Origin: Gloeopeniophorella convolvens
Taxonomy: Eukaryota > Basidiomycota > Agaricomycetes > Russulales
Direction: 5' to 3'
NCBI GenBank assembly: GCA_022496205.1
Contig: WTXD01000018.1
Span: 453,016-517,015, forward strand
Length of the DNA stretch: 64,000 nt
Below are positions 1-12,137 of this stretch, piece after piece (positions within the stretch are counted from its first letter, which is position 1; each line of letters begins with the position of its first letter). The position numbers and the translations under genes are program-made. The notes beneath the pieces are model-generated. The model was not told the DNA's origin. It made no database searches and saw only the letters and a list, made by a program, of their open reading frames with translations.

Positions 1-1468
1 CTGCCGTCCGATACGGGCGCACAGACTGCGGAGGAGACGCTCTCTGTGGGCGGAAGGCAAGGAGGAAAGGTCTACGATGTCCCGGGTTTGCTGGACGGGA
101 AGAGGGAGTGACTGGTGGGATGGGTATCTGCGATGACGACGGAGGGATGTGGGGACAGAAGAGGTAGACTCAGACGCGCCTCCGTCTGGCCTCGTTGCGG
201 TGGTGACATCCGATTCGTCGAGTAATTCCTGCAAATTTTCATCTTCTATTTCGGAGACCTTCCCCCACACCTCCCGTCCCCACTCCGTAGCGAATGAGCC
301 TGGTATGCTCATGACAAAAGGCTCCATCTCACTGTCTTCGGTAAGATTACCGATCAACCAGCGAATGGCCCTTGCATCGCGGCCTTTGCGCCCCTCGGAT
401 ATGTCCATTGCCAGTTGCATCCTCCCATCTTCCATGTTTGCGCTAATGGTCTTGTCGGTGGTACCGAAAGTGCGGCTGCGGCGGGTGTGCCCGCGGAATA
501 GGTACCAGAAGAGACCGGAGAAGGAACTCTGGTAGGGTGATTGTGGGTTCATAACTGGCGCAAAGACGCTCCAGATATATAACAGAGCGCATACAAGGAT
601 GGGAGTGACTGTGGTAGCGCCGACAGTCGTGTTCACGCTGAATGTGAAATCGGCCAGTCCGATGAAGAACAAGAACAGGGAGATGTGGATGAGGGCGGGG
701 ACGGCCTCAGCGACTACGGGCATGTACCAGTTTTGTGCACCTTCGTACGGGAACTGTCGGATCCGAGCACTCTTCAAAGGATGGCCATACCGCTGGAAGA
801 CGTGCATATAGTCGCGGACCCACTGTTGAACAATTGTCGCAGCGAGCGCCGCGGCCAAACTGAAGACAAGGCTCATGAACCAGAAGACGTTGACCCGTAC
901 GTCAGACGACGACGGCTTGAAGTCAGGGAACGGAGGTGGGGATGTCAACGAAAGTGTGACTTGAGGGGCAATGGCTGAAGGCTGCTGGGAGATTTGCGCT
1001 AGGAGAGCAACAGACTGTTGGCCATAGTATGCACTCTGCTGGGTAGGATCGGGCTGGAGGCTTGGGTAACTCTCCGTCAGCAGGGAGCTTAGGCTGGCCG
1101 AGTACAGACCCGCCTGTCCGACCCAGTACAACTGAGTGACGCCCGATGAAATGAAACGGCGTTGACTTACAAAGATGATGATCCCTTCCATGTCGTCCTT
1201 CCACGTTTGAATAAGAGCCTCGTCATGGACCTTTGCTTCTTCTTTGTAAAGAGCCCACAGATTATTGGCATTGTCGTCGTAGTCCTTGGTTACTCTTTCC
1301 TGCGACGGGACCTGGGAAGGGCTCTCTGGGGTTGAGATCCATTCAAAGGGCAGGAGCCGTCAAATCACTGAGCAACAAGAGGGACTTGTCAAACACACCT
1401 TTTTCAACATTGATTTGAACCTCTGGCGGATTGAGACGGCGCTTCGGTCGAGTGCTGTGAGGTGGCAT
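1..1468 (-). CDS. DUF6535 domain membrane protein, 3' end outside window
   Basis: The reading frame runs off the left edge with no stop, so the C-terminus is missing; about 446 residues are visible. Splicing by eye gives exon 1 at 1399-1468, intron 1326-1398, exon 2 at 1171-1325, intron 1114-1170, then one long exon to position 1. The start is the ATG at 1466-1468, and both introns have GT-AG ends and keep the frame. The protein has the DUF6535 layout. An acidic N-terminus with a WKDDMEG segment leads into a first membrane helix (IIIFAGLYSASLSSLL). A second helix near VNVFWFMSLVFSLAAAL is followed by a QQWVRDYM turn. Two more helices lie around PALIHISLFLFFIGLADF and ILVCALLYIWSVFAPV. The cytoplasmic tail is Ser/Thr and acidic rich. 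DUF6535 proteins are common in agaricomycetes and have no known function. Confidence 0.85.
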
Positions 1469-2211
1469 CGAATGCGACGCGTTGGCGACGCGAGTCTTCT
1501 GGTTGCTGAGTTAGCAAACGAACTCGGCCAGCGCCTGTCTGCATGTACTTATCTATAGCTGTATGGCCCATGCGGCGCTCCGCGCGCGCCTGCCACGCCT
1601 GAGAGGCGTAGACTAGCCCTGTGGACCGTGATGGTCCTCTAGCGCCACGCATGGTGTTGTGCTGCGGCGGTTATGTAACCGGAGCTGTCGGTCCACTGTT
1701 CCGAAGCCAAACTTGGACACCTCCCCGGCTATCTAGTATCTACGGCCGACGCCCGCCCGGAAGACTGAAGTTGCCACGTGGGCTCAGTGAAGGCCGCAGC
1801 CAAAGGCAGCCAATGGCCGCAGTCAACCGTGAAGCTCTGCCATCAACGGGTCTGTGGCCGAGGCTGCAGGCTCAAGATAGTCTCCTAATTTGCATCATTC
1901 AACCTTCTGCCCAAGAGTGCCCCAAATTTGCATCAACCCGTTACCCGGACCGTCTTACCTTGGAGCTGAACTGAATCGTCGCGGCATGGTGCCCATGGCT
2001 CTACCATTGGCGTCGACACGTCGGACTGACTTACACTGTGCAGCAGCGTTCGGGGAAGGGAGAGGATGCGCCAACTCGAGAACAGTCCCCCCAGGAAGTT
2101 GAGCTTTCTCCGCCTCTGTCTAAGTTTTACAAGTCTACCGATCCTCTGCCACAGGATCAGGCAACCCCCTCCGAGCTACACCTTTCCGGGAGCTTTCCAA
2201 GTAGATCCGCT
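1469..2211. promoter_or_regulatory. Divergent intergenic region, DUF6535 / EF-hand gene
   Basis: This 743-base stretch separates two divergently transcribed starts, so it should hold both promoters. Open frames here begin at non-ATG codons and match nothing I know. I see no clear TATA box or repeat. Confidence 0.4.
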
Positions 2212-4978
2212 ATGATGTTGGGCTCAACGGACTCGATAACCTCTGAATCTTTTGCTGCACGGCAGCGCCACACCACCACCCCCATAGATGTCCAGGATCC
2301 TGTCGAGTACAGTACCGGTACTACGCTCGATGCAGTCGGCGGTGGGAACCAACCAGCTCTCCAAACCCTTCCCCATAACCTTACTGGTTACGATGCGCCT
2401 GCTGCTGAGCCTCCGCTCAGTGCTGAATCGCCCGATATTGTTGCCATCATAGATGGTGGTGGGGAGATACAAGACAGGATCAACAGCTTCTTCGAGGTGG
2501 TGGCCCCGACAATGAACGCTCTAGACGAGATCGCCAAAGTTCACCCGATGATTGGGGGTGCGTTTGCTATTTCTACGATTGTCTCCAAGTTGTACCAAGT
2601 CTCCAATAGCGCTGGTCATGTCGTTCAAAACTGTCTACACGCTGGAACTGAGGAGACGCAGAAATGATAAAAAGGTCCTCGCAGTCTACCTTGCAATGAC
2701 AGATATGATGTCCATACTCCTCAAGTAGGTATCCCTCTTATCTTGAGTTGCCGCGAAGTACTAATCAACACAAGATTGAAGACAATGCCTCGGATAGAAG
2801 AGAACCCACAGATTCAGCAACTCATCCGGCTCACAATTGAAGACATCAAACAATGTTCAAATACTTGCGATGCGTATGCAAAAAAGAAGCTACTCGTCAA
2901 AACTGTTCAAAGTGGTCTGTGGAACAAGAAGCTCCTCCACTTCGTATCTCTTTTCGAGAAAAGACGCGAGCAATTCGCAATCGCATTATCCATTCAAGTT
3001 CATCTGGCGGTTCATGATACCATCGCCAAAATATCACAGATTGACAGGTAAGTTGTCTTCTGTGCGAAGTCTATGGAAGACTCACACGTGCGTGAGATCG
3101 GACATGCTTGCTGCATTTCAGCGTCTGGCATCCCCCGAGGAGGACCAGCTTGCTGAGCTTATTAAGACGAAGGGTGGCGTGTTGGCAGTTGAAAAGAACG
3201 ACCTGGCGCTCCAGGAGCTCCTCACGGTCGCGTCGAAGGCCACCGACAGTAACGATACAGAATTAGGCCAGTACCGACGCAGTGGGCTCAATGCCGCAGA
3301 AATTGCCGCTTTGAAGGAAGACCTATCGGAGAACCCAGATGCTGCCGTTGAGAAGAACTCTGATGTATTCACACGGAAGCTCGAGGTTCAAACTAGGCAA
3401 ATTTCTGAGGCTCTGTCTCTGAGAAGGGAAGGAGAACGAGTGATCAAGGAAGTGAGGTTCAGACCCCACGATCGTACTTCTGGGGAGGTTCGTCCCATGA
3501 ACCTGGTGCGCTCCGACGGCGCTGATACCTCCGCAGCTTCAGTCAATCCGCGAATTATGGGAGAAGATGGTACGCACCTATAGTCTCCATCCAGGCCGTT
3601 TCGTGACTCCGCCCCATCTCCCAGGGTTGGGAGGACGAGGTGAACGGCGATGAATTTGTTCCAGCGCTTTTGAGGCACTACGCCATCAAGTTTGAACCAG
3701 CACCTGGAAGCAGCAAAGACGGTGCAATGGGAAGCGAAGAAATAGATACATGGGCCATTTCAGCCATTGATGCGGCCCACTTTCGACTCATTTCCGAGGC
3801 ATTCGATAACGATGTATCTGGAACGATCACGACGGCAGAGTTGAATGTCTTCGCTATATCGCGTCCCCGATATTGGAGGTACGTCATCGGTCAGTAGACT
3901 TAGCCCTCGTGGCGGATCACGGATCTTCGATAGCCTGCTTCATTGGTTGGCGTTCTGGGCTATCGGTGAGTCGTGCCACGGGTTAAATCTACACGACTTA
4001 GCATGTCTGTGCTCACATTCGCTGAAGGTTGGAAGTCTTCGATGATCTGGTATGCCAACCGTTTGGAGGATCTCTTCGCGAGAATAGAGGGGATTTACTC
4101 TCAAGTCTTGGCTCCAAATCGCGAGGTTGTCGCTTTCTACCAGGCAAAAGTACGGAGACTACTGCATACGTTTACCTCCACTCTCAGGGGCGAAGAATAT
4201 GCACCGCATTGGGACAAGTTTTCAACATATGTTGAAGAACAAGAGAAACTGCTTATCGCGAACTTGCAGACCATTGACTACAGTATCGACGCAGTGGATA
4301 CCATCGCACTTGTAACTGGTGAGAATCGTCTGGAAAAGGTGCGTGTTCACGCAGAGGTAATTCGAAGGAAAACGTGACGGCCTCTTGCAGGTTCTTTTCC
4401 CTCTTCTCTTTCTCCTCGTCAAGCACCACCATGACATCATCAAGAAGGCATGCAAGAAAGCTACTTCTGAGCGCGAACTTCTCGACGCGACTCAGAGCAT
4501 TGATTATGTGCTGGTAGCTGTGCGGTCACGAGTCCAATACCTCGACAGTAAAGGTGATTTACAGAGAGTCCACTACATTTCACAAGGACAGAATGCTTCT
4601 CCAAATCGCACCTTCCATCGTCCGCAAGAAGCTTTCTCTGCGCAGACATCTACAACACACGGAAGCTATTCACAGAGCCAAGGCTCGGGAAGCTCGGAAA
4701 CACGCGCCACAGCACTCTTCATGAACCCGACCGCCCCCATATCTTCGACTTCGGAGACTTCTGGTGCCATCGAAACCCTTTCTGGCCGTGTAGATGAACT
4801 CTCAAGACAAGTGGATGACGTCCGCGATCGCATCGATGACCTGTCCAGTGGGATGGCGAATATATCCAGCCGAATGGACACTATGTCCGGGCGTGTTGAC
4901 GAGATTCACGATCGCATGGGCAGGTTAGAAGTGCTGTTGCAAAGACTAGTCGAGTCAACACCCTCAACAATTTCCTAA
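2212..4978 (+). CDS. EF-hand protein with Goodbye-like N-terminus and C-terminal coiled coil (short paralogue)
   Basis: This multi-exon gene is a paralogue of the one at 15829-20813. Exons in order carry a helical segment (FFEVVAPTMNALDEIAKVHP, then MSFKTVYTLELRRR) resembling the N-terminal Goodbye-type bundle of fungal STAND proteins. Next comes a helical region starting IEDIKQCSNTCDAYAKKK and then a conserved FTRKLEVQTRQI segment. One canonical EF-hand loop follows (DNDVSGTITTAE, ligands at positions 1, 3, 5, 12), then LLHWLAFWA and a helical tail. After the RVQYLDS segment the paralogue continues for several hundred residues, with a beta-rich region and ZZ fingers. This protein instead jumps to a Ser-rich linker and a coiled coil of LSGRVDEL-type heptads. 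The start is the first ATG of the N-terminal frame; an upstream exon is possible. The function is unknown; calcium-dependent scaffolding is inference. The stop lies 114 bases from the convergent glutaminase stop. Confidence 0.8.
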
Positions 4979-5092
4979 TCGCCAATCCACGTCCCGTTCT
5001 CATCTCCAAAGGAAACTGGTAAGCATCACGTCGTTGCGCAGAAGTACCCCAAACCGCCCCAAACACCCAGTCCAGTATCCTTGCCACCTTCC

Positions 5093-8000
5093 TCAGACGA
5101 TGAGCTAAAGCCAGTTGTATGAGGCTCCATATTTACTAGCGTGCACATGATGCAGACTCACCATTGCCAGATGCCCCCCGACAACCGGCCGTGCCCTGAA
5201 GCCCTCTGTTGCGCCGTTCGACGTCTCGTACCAATCTCCAAAAGGCTCCGTGTTGCTTGCAAGTGCATCGCTAGCGAAGGCATGCACGCCATTCACAAGC
5301 TGATCGCGAACGGATGTAGAAGTAGATGCAAGCATCGCCGCCGTGAAGATTTGCCAATCAGACTTCGTGTACGTGTGCCGCGTATCGAGTGGGACTCCGA
5401 AGGCATCTACTCGGCGTCAGAAATGCACGCCCTTGTCGTAGAACTATGACGTACTCCCATGCGTACTGTACCAGGCTGCCTCTGAGGAACGAGTAAAATC
5501 AATACTACCCTCAGGGAGGACTAGAATTATCGTACGTGTTTGGTAGATAGAAGCCGGGAAAAGGTTGAATCCGAGTAACTTGTCTGCGAATAGGTTGTAT
5601 GCAAGGCCCCAGCTTGAGTCATCCCCATACTATGGCATCTTCCGTTAGTCACGCACCACGATCAAAATGGTGTTGAAGATGCGCGTACGGAAAGCGTCAA
5701 ATGAGTCTTGTCGCTCGAGAGAGCAAAATTCTCCCATTGAGAGGCGTAGCTCGTTGCAATGATCTAGTTTTATCAGCTGTTCGTTCGGACACGGAGCGTT
5801 GACAGCTCGACGCAACGTACAGTGTAGTTCTGACTTTGCAATGCATCTCCAAGCATGTTTGCTATTTGAGCCATGGCACGGATACCGATGATACCTTTGA
5901 TTGCCAAGTTAGTCTGATTGGCGAGACTACCGGCGAAGTCGTCCGTGCTGATCTGATTCGCAGGGATCAGCGCTTCGGCGACCAAGAACTGGGTCCACTG
6001 GCTCAATAGGGAAGACTGGGGAGGGGATAAGAGATGGATGGTCAAGCAGACAAGGACAAATGGGCGCACATAGGTTTTAATGAGAGAGGTATCGCCTGTC
6101 CTGAGCGTGTAAGAGAGTGTCATGATGAGCATGTTTCCGCTCTCTAGTACTTGATGAGATCCTTTTCATACGAGAAGCGGGGCAGAAAGGAACTACCTTC
6201 CAACGGCATGGCTTCGTCCTTGCCTGATGAGATACCCTCGTATCAGATTTTCGACACGAACGAATGCACGTACCGTCATTATGGCCCAACGCACGAGGGT
6301 AGGAGGCACCTGACCACAGTTCATCAAGCGTCAGCAGCAGCACTGTGAGGCCTAGACGCACCCATATCATGGACGCTCCACTTATTTGGGTATTGTCCGG
6401 TCGCTTGATACTCGAAAAGCGGCAAGAGGAGGTACTTTCCCAAGGTGGGATTAAGGTATAAGAATGCGGGCCACGCAGGAAAGATCACGTCTACAGTATT
6501 GACGTTCTGAGTAAATGGATTAGTCAGGGAGAACGACAGATGTTAAACCACGTACTCCATCACTTGATATTTCTACCGGAGAAATTCAACTTTTGGAGAA
6601 TGCATGGACACCGCAAGCTTACCTTTCATGAACATAAGGACATCGGACGTGTTGAATGCTCCGCCGCTAGTCTTTGAAATAGTGATCTCCGTCGCACCCA
6701 ACGCTTGACGGATGGACAAGGCAACGATGGATGCGTAATTTCCAGATACCTTCGAAGCATCTCTCTGAACGAGGCCGTCAAAGTTGTTCGCACGGTTCAG
6801 CGCATTGCCGTAGTCGCCGATGAAAGACGATATCTACATATCAAGGTGAGCTCCAGTCCGCGGTGTGGAACGAAATAAGGGGCACTCACCGCGCTAGAAA
6901 CGGTCGAAAATTGGCTCCAGAAGTATAGGCTTCTCGACTGTGACGCGCCTCCGGCCACGATATATTCGATCGCAGGGTCTCTGACTAGACCGACGGTAAA
7001 CACGACCGGGTTGGTCGGCGCCGTGACAGAACCGAGATCGTGAGCGAAGGCGAAGACCGGCCAGTCGTCAGAAACAGCCCGGAAATTCTTGTCCTGAGTG
7101 CCCGCGAGCACGTGTGACGTAACAAACTGTTGGCGAACGACGATATCTTGTCCGGTTTGGAAAGTTGCGCTGGGCGACTGAACCCGTATCATTCAGTGCA
7201 ACGTATGCGAACATCAGTGGTACGTACGGAGGTAGTCGAGTAGAATACAGAGCCGTCTGAAAACGGACATAAGAATACCCAATCGCGCACCAAGCTGCAA
7301 AACCTACGTTGTATATGATCTGCGTTCTCGGTGAACACGCTCTGGTTCTCTAGCTGAACTTGATGTGTGAGGACGCTACCGGTCGTCGTCGTCCAATTCA
7401 CAGTCAAGCTGTTGTCTCCTGACGCCCACTCTGCACTGATGTCCGTGTAGACCTGTACTGAATGGGAATTCCCGTCGTTCGACGCAGCGGAGAGGGCCAG
7501 ATACGAGAACGGGGTTGATTGCTTCACTAGGTCGGTAGGCTCGGGGTGGTCATTCGAACAGTGTAAGGACATACAATGCCGCGACATGCTCACCTCCACA
7601 GGACTCAAGAATGTTGCGGTCAGGTCGATGGGGCCAGCCGTCATGACAAATACGCTTTGGGTAGAAGTGAACTGGAAGAATACGTAAGATCAATAAGTTC
7701 CAGCATATGATGGACTCAGCTGACCGTGAAGCTCTTCTGAACAGCTTTCAGCGCGCCGTTCACACCACCTGGGTCACCCAGGAAATTATAAGCCTGCCCA
7801 TCCACGCTCACATAGCCCGCCCATCCCGTGATCTGTACACGATTAGTAGAGCCTAGCGTACCGAAAAAGAGAAGAAAAAAAAAAAGAAACCTACTTGGCC
7901 AGTCCAGAAAGTCGGCCATGCAGCGTTCAGCGCCGTTCCGGCCCCTTGAGGAAGCCAAGTTGAGAGATAGGGAGAGCGCACAGCCAACGGGACGGCGGGA

Positions 8001-8101
8001 GGGTTGAAAGGGGTCGCCGCCCAAGTGACCGAGGCTTTCACCGAACTCACGGCCGTGCCCAGAGCGACAAGGCAACCCAGTCCGATGGTGTTTGCCAACA
8101 T
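5093..8101 (-). CDS. gtaA: Secreted glutaminase A (GtaA family)
   Basis: GtaA hydrolyses L-glutamine to glutamate and ammonia outside the cell. The start at 8101 gives a signal peptide (MLANTIGLGCLVALGTAVSS). The mature protein opens with the family segment PLAVRSPYLSTWLPQG and then ITGWAGYVSVDGQAYNFLGD. Later exons encode VQVYTDISAEW, DLGSVTAPTNPVVFTVGLVR, FIGDYGNALNRANNFDGLV, VDVIFPAWPAFLYLNP, YPRALGHNDG, and the hallmark NQISTDDFAGSLANQTNLAI. The last blocks are TEPFGDWYETSNGATEGFRA and RPVVGGHLA. A final 57-base intron leaves the short end LIV before the stop at 5093-5095. At least eight introns are readable, and the one near 7860-7895 contains a long poly-T/A tract. All family blocks are present and in order, so it looks functional. 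It is convergent with the EF-hand gene to its left. Confidence 0.92.
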
Positions 8102-9115
8102 GCAGTAGAAGCAGAAAACAGAGAGAAAGTCAGACAGTGCGTTGACGGTGACAACTCTCACGACTGCGGCATGGAACTTATATAGCACTTCGAGGGTTCT
8201 GCGAGGGCTGGGCTCCCAGCCCGCGTGAGCTGCGAAGGTAGCGGGAATATTGGGTCGAAGCAACAGCGCATCTTGAAGCTGTGAGGCGGGTGGCGCTGAC
8301 GCTCGTGTGATGACGACGAAGGATCACGAGGCAGCCCCAGAACGGGAACTTCTCGGCGCTTGGAACTCTTCGTGGCTGCCTTTTCCCAAAAATACCGTGG
8401 AAGCAGATCCAACCCATACAAAGCGTCTGCGCATGACAGGGAGACAGGTGGTGGAAGAGTGGGAGAAGACTCGACACATCATAGGTGCATGGCAGAGGTG
8501 TTGGTTCCAACAGGATATACACGTGCTACTCTGTGACCGTAAGGTGTCAACACATGAACGTGCGAAGACGAGAGCGAGCCCGCACCAATCCGCCTACAAG
8601 GCAGAGAGTTGGCAAGGCAATGCAGATGGCTCTGCCCCGTGGCCAACACTGCGGGAACCCATGATGGCCGTAGACAAGTCGCAGGTTAGGCTGAAGAGCG
8701 TATCTATCAAACGACTTAGCACCCATCATCAAATCAATACGTCCGTGAATAAGTTACATTCAGGGTTACCAATTACCAGCTAAGCGCTAAGTCGTAAACC
8801 GTCCACTCAGCCCAAAGAGACCTGTGCCGGTCGTGGTGCGGAACGAGAGGTCGCGGCCGAGCCGGAGTCCCATGCGGCACCACTGGGAGCCAACTGGGTC
8901 GTGAGAGAGTCGGGACCGACGGGACCGGCCACGGGACCTCTGACACTGCTCGTTTTCACCTCCGATGGCGCCACGCGCGAGCTGGCTCCCCTCGCCGAGG
9001 CTCCGGAGAACCGGAGCTCGATGTACAGAATAAGAAGGAAATGTTTTAATTGCAAGGTCCCATGTATGGAGAATCTGTCTACTGCCCGAAGCCATGTCAC
9101 ACAGCACACAGCGCA
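8102..9115. other. Intergenic, upstream of gtaA and downstream of the complex I gene
   Basis: About 1 kb lies between the gtaA start and the NDUFS1 stop, both on the minus strand. It should hold the gtaA promoter and the NDUFS1 3' region. A 158-codon plus-strand frame at 8307-8783 has no recognisable domain and I do not call it. Confidence 0.4.
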
Positions 9116-11799
9116 TCATGCGAACGCGGCCTGAGAGGACCCCTTCGGCTCTGTGAACCCGTACTGCTCGCCCTTGACAAATGAGCGCGTACACTGCGCC
9201 ATCGTCACCGATGCGCGAGAGATAGGGTCCGTCTGGTAGAAGTTCTGGATGGGTTTGCGGAACGGCGCGCCGGTCACTTTTGCGGAAGCAGTGTGTACCG
9301 CGAGCGTCTTGAGACCCGCAAGGGCGACGTCCGTCGAGGTGTGTTCTAGCGCATCGTACCGCACGAGCGACGGGGCAAGCTCCCACATGCGGTCCCGGAG
9401 TGCGAGGACGTCATCGTATGGCAATGGGCTGCCCACGATCTCCGACAAGGCCCTGAAGGGTCCCTGTCAGGTGGGATTAAGCTTTGCGGAGGAATGATAC
9501 GTACCGAATGATCTTCCAGTCTTCACGAGCAGCGCCTGGCGGAGGTACTGCGGCGCGACCGAGCTGGGAACGGCCCTCAGTGTTCACCCATGTTGTCGAC
9601 TTCTCGGTATAGGCGGAACCCGGTAAGCACACATCAGCGAGCTGTGCGCCGAGATCGCCGTGGTGGCCCTGGTAGACGACGAAGGCATCCTGAGGAATTG
9701 AGGCAGGGTCGACCTCGTCGGCGTTGAGAAGGTAGACGAACTTGGGCTTCGTCGCGGCGGCCTTTTTTGACGGGGCGAAGCCGATGTCGTAAGCGGCTGA
9801 ACGAGAAGCAACCTAGGAAGGAGCTGTTAGGGACAAGGGCGCGGGGACCCAGTATAACACATACCCGCTGAAGGACTGCGAAGCCATTCCATTCGGGCGT
9901 GACAAGTTTGCTATTGTTCTTCTCAACAAACTTTGCGAGTGCATTGTACACTGCCGGCCCGTCTGCATGCTCACCGACAGCGCTGCCGACGATGATCAAG
10001 GGACGCTTGGCCCCTGCGAACTTCTTCGCGAATTCGCCCTTGCCCGCAACGAAATCCGCGAGCGCCTTGGCATCCTGACCCAAGTAGTCATAGCCATACG
10101 TCGTGTCGACGCGCTCGCCGATGAGGCCAACCTCGAGGCCGGTGTGTAACCAGGACTTGCGGATACGCGAGTTGAGCACAGCCGCTTCGTGCCGGGGGTT
10201 CGTGCCAACGAGCAGGATGGCATCAGCTTGCTCAACCCCGGGGATTGTCGTGTTGAAGAGGTAGTTCGAACGAACATCGATACCAGCAACAGGAGGGGCA
10301 GAACCACCGGCTTGGTCGAGGGCGGTGTTGTCCGAGCCAAGTCGGTTGACGAGGTCCTTCAAGGCAACGAGAGACTCCGTGTCCGCGAGGTGACCAGCAA
10401 CGGCCTGGATTTCGTCGCCCTTGGCGCCAGACTTGGCCAGGCCCTCGGCAATGGATGTAAGCGCGTCTTCCCAAGACGCAGCGACAAAGCGGTCACCCTG
10501 CTTGACGAGGGGCGTTGTAAGGCGCTGGAACCTCAGACCGTCATGCGCGTAACGCGTCTTGTCCGAAACCCATTCCTCGTTGACATCGTCGTTTGTGCGA
10601 GGCTGGATGCGCATGACCTGCACGCCACGTGAATCAACACGAATGTTGGACCCGACTGCGTCGAAGACATCGATGGATTCGGTGTTCTTCAGCTCCCATG
10701 GCCGTGCCTGGAAAGCGTACGGCTTGCTCGTCAAAGCGCCGACGGGGCAAAGGTCGACGATGTTGCCGGACAGCTCAGAGTCCATGGTCTTCTCCACGTA
10801 CATGCCAATTTGCAAGTCGTTACCGCGGCCAGTGCTGCCGAGCTCTTCGACACCCGCCACTTCGTTGGCAAACCGGATGCAGCGCGTACACTGAATACAA
10901 CGGTTCATGGACGTCTTCACGAGGGGACCCAGATCTTTGTTCTCAACGGCACGCTTGCCGGTAATCTCGTGGAAACGCGTCCTGTCCGAGCCGTATCTCA
11001 TGGACTGGTCCTGGAGGTCACACTCGCCACCCTGGTCGCAAATTGGGCAGTCGAGAGGATGATTGGCGAGCAAGAACTCCATGACGCCCTCTCTTGATGG
11101 ACGTGACAATTGACATGAGATTACGTACGGATATAAAAGTGGAGACGGACATTACCTTGCCTCGTGAACTAGTGGTGTATTCGTGAACACCTTCGAGCCG
11201 GGCATTGCAGGCATTGCACTATCAAGATCAGATGGCGACGAAATCTAGCGGAAGTAAGAGACATACCATGACGCGACTGGTTTTGGCGAGCGCTCAACCT
11301 CGACCAAACACATTCTGTAGGAGATAAGCACAGAGACACGTTGACAGCAGTCTCCGACTCACCGGCAGTTTCCCGCAATCGCAAGTCTATCGTGGTAGCA
11401 AAACCTATACACACATTCAAACATAAACACGTCGTCGGCTTCGAATCGGAGATGTATGCACCGAGGAATTGCAGCACCAGCGGCTTCACATGCTTGGATC
11501 AAGGCCGAGCCTGTTTTATGAAGGAGCGTTCGAAGTCGCTAAATAGCAATCCAGGAAGGTAACGCACCTTGAGGAACAGTGACCTCTTTGCCGTCAACAG
11601 TAAGCGTGATATCCGCTTTGCGCGCCGAAGACGAGGCGAATGTTCGCGAGCCTTCGTGCCGACGCGAGCAAATGAGATATTGAACGCAACGCCAAGGCTG
11701 CAAGTTCGACGTACGGTTACTCCGGCAGTCTGCACAGGCCACGCGGGATAGCCAACCGCTGGACGCCGGTCTCGATGCGGCTGAGACGAGCCTGAGCAT
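9116..11799 (-). CDS. NDUFS1: NADH:ubiquinone oxidoreductase 75-78 kDa iron-sulfur subunit, mitochondrial
   Basis: This is the nuclear gene for the largest complex I subunit, on the matrix arm, which passes electrons from NADH through iron-sulfur clusters. The start at 11799 gives an Arg/Ser-rich mitochondrial presequence ending near RTFASSSARKADI. A ferredoxin-like domain follows, with the 2Fe-2S cysteines in [20 protein letters not shown] and the last one in VASCAMPAMPG. The His/Cys cluster segment is LDCPICDQGGECDLQDQ, and the 4Fe-4S motif is NRCIQCTRCIRF. The molybdopterin-oxidoreductase fold follows (ILLVGTNPRHEAAVLNSRIR, LVTPEWNGFAVLQR). The C-terminus ends in a GSSQAAFA tail. Several short introns interrupt the first 100 codons; one near 11110-11160 restores AREGVMEFLLANHPLDCP. 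All cluster ligands are present, so it looks functional. It diverges from STE24. Confidence 0.95.
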
Positions 11800-12137
11800 T
11801 GTCTATGTCGATTTAAAATAACAGCAGATGAGACGAGTGATGCTGAGGGTGCCCTGCGCCCTTGACGGGGGAGTGTTGCACTCTACAGTCGTCGTCGACG
11901 TCGAGCGCGGTGACGAGGAGCGGGCGAGTCGACAACCGATGTCCGTTGGCTGGTTCAAGCGGAGCCCAAATTCCCGCGAATACGGCCGAACCAATCGCAC
12001 GATTTCTGATTACCAAGAATGTGGCCGGCCCGCTAGTGGCCCGCTGCGCTGGGCCTGCACGTGACCCGTGGGCAATTCCACGTCGACGTTGAGCAGGAAT
12101 TCATCCAAACAACAGCGACGAGAGGGTCTGCGCAGAC
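11800..12137. promoter_or_regulatory. Bidirectional promoter NDUFS1 / STE24
   Basis: Only 338 bases separate the two divergent ATGs, so both promoters must overlap here. No TATA box is evident. Short GC-rich palindromic stretches occur (gtcgtcgacgtcgagc near 11887). Confidence 0.5.

Noticed and set aside
8307..8783. 158-codon open frame upstream of gtaA
   Set aside because: No domain, no intron pattern and unusual composition; it lies where the gtaA promoter should be.
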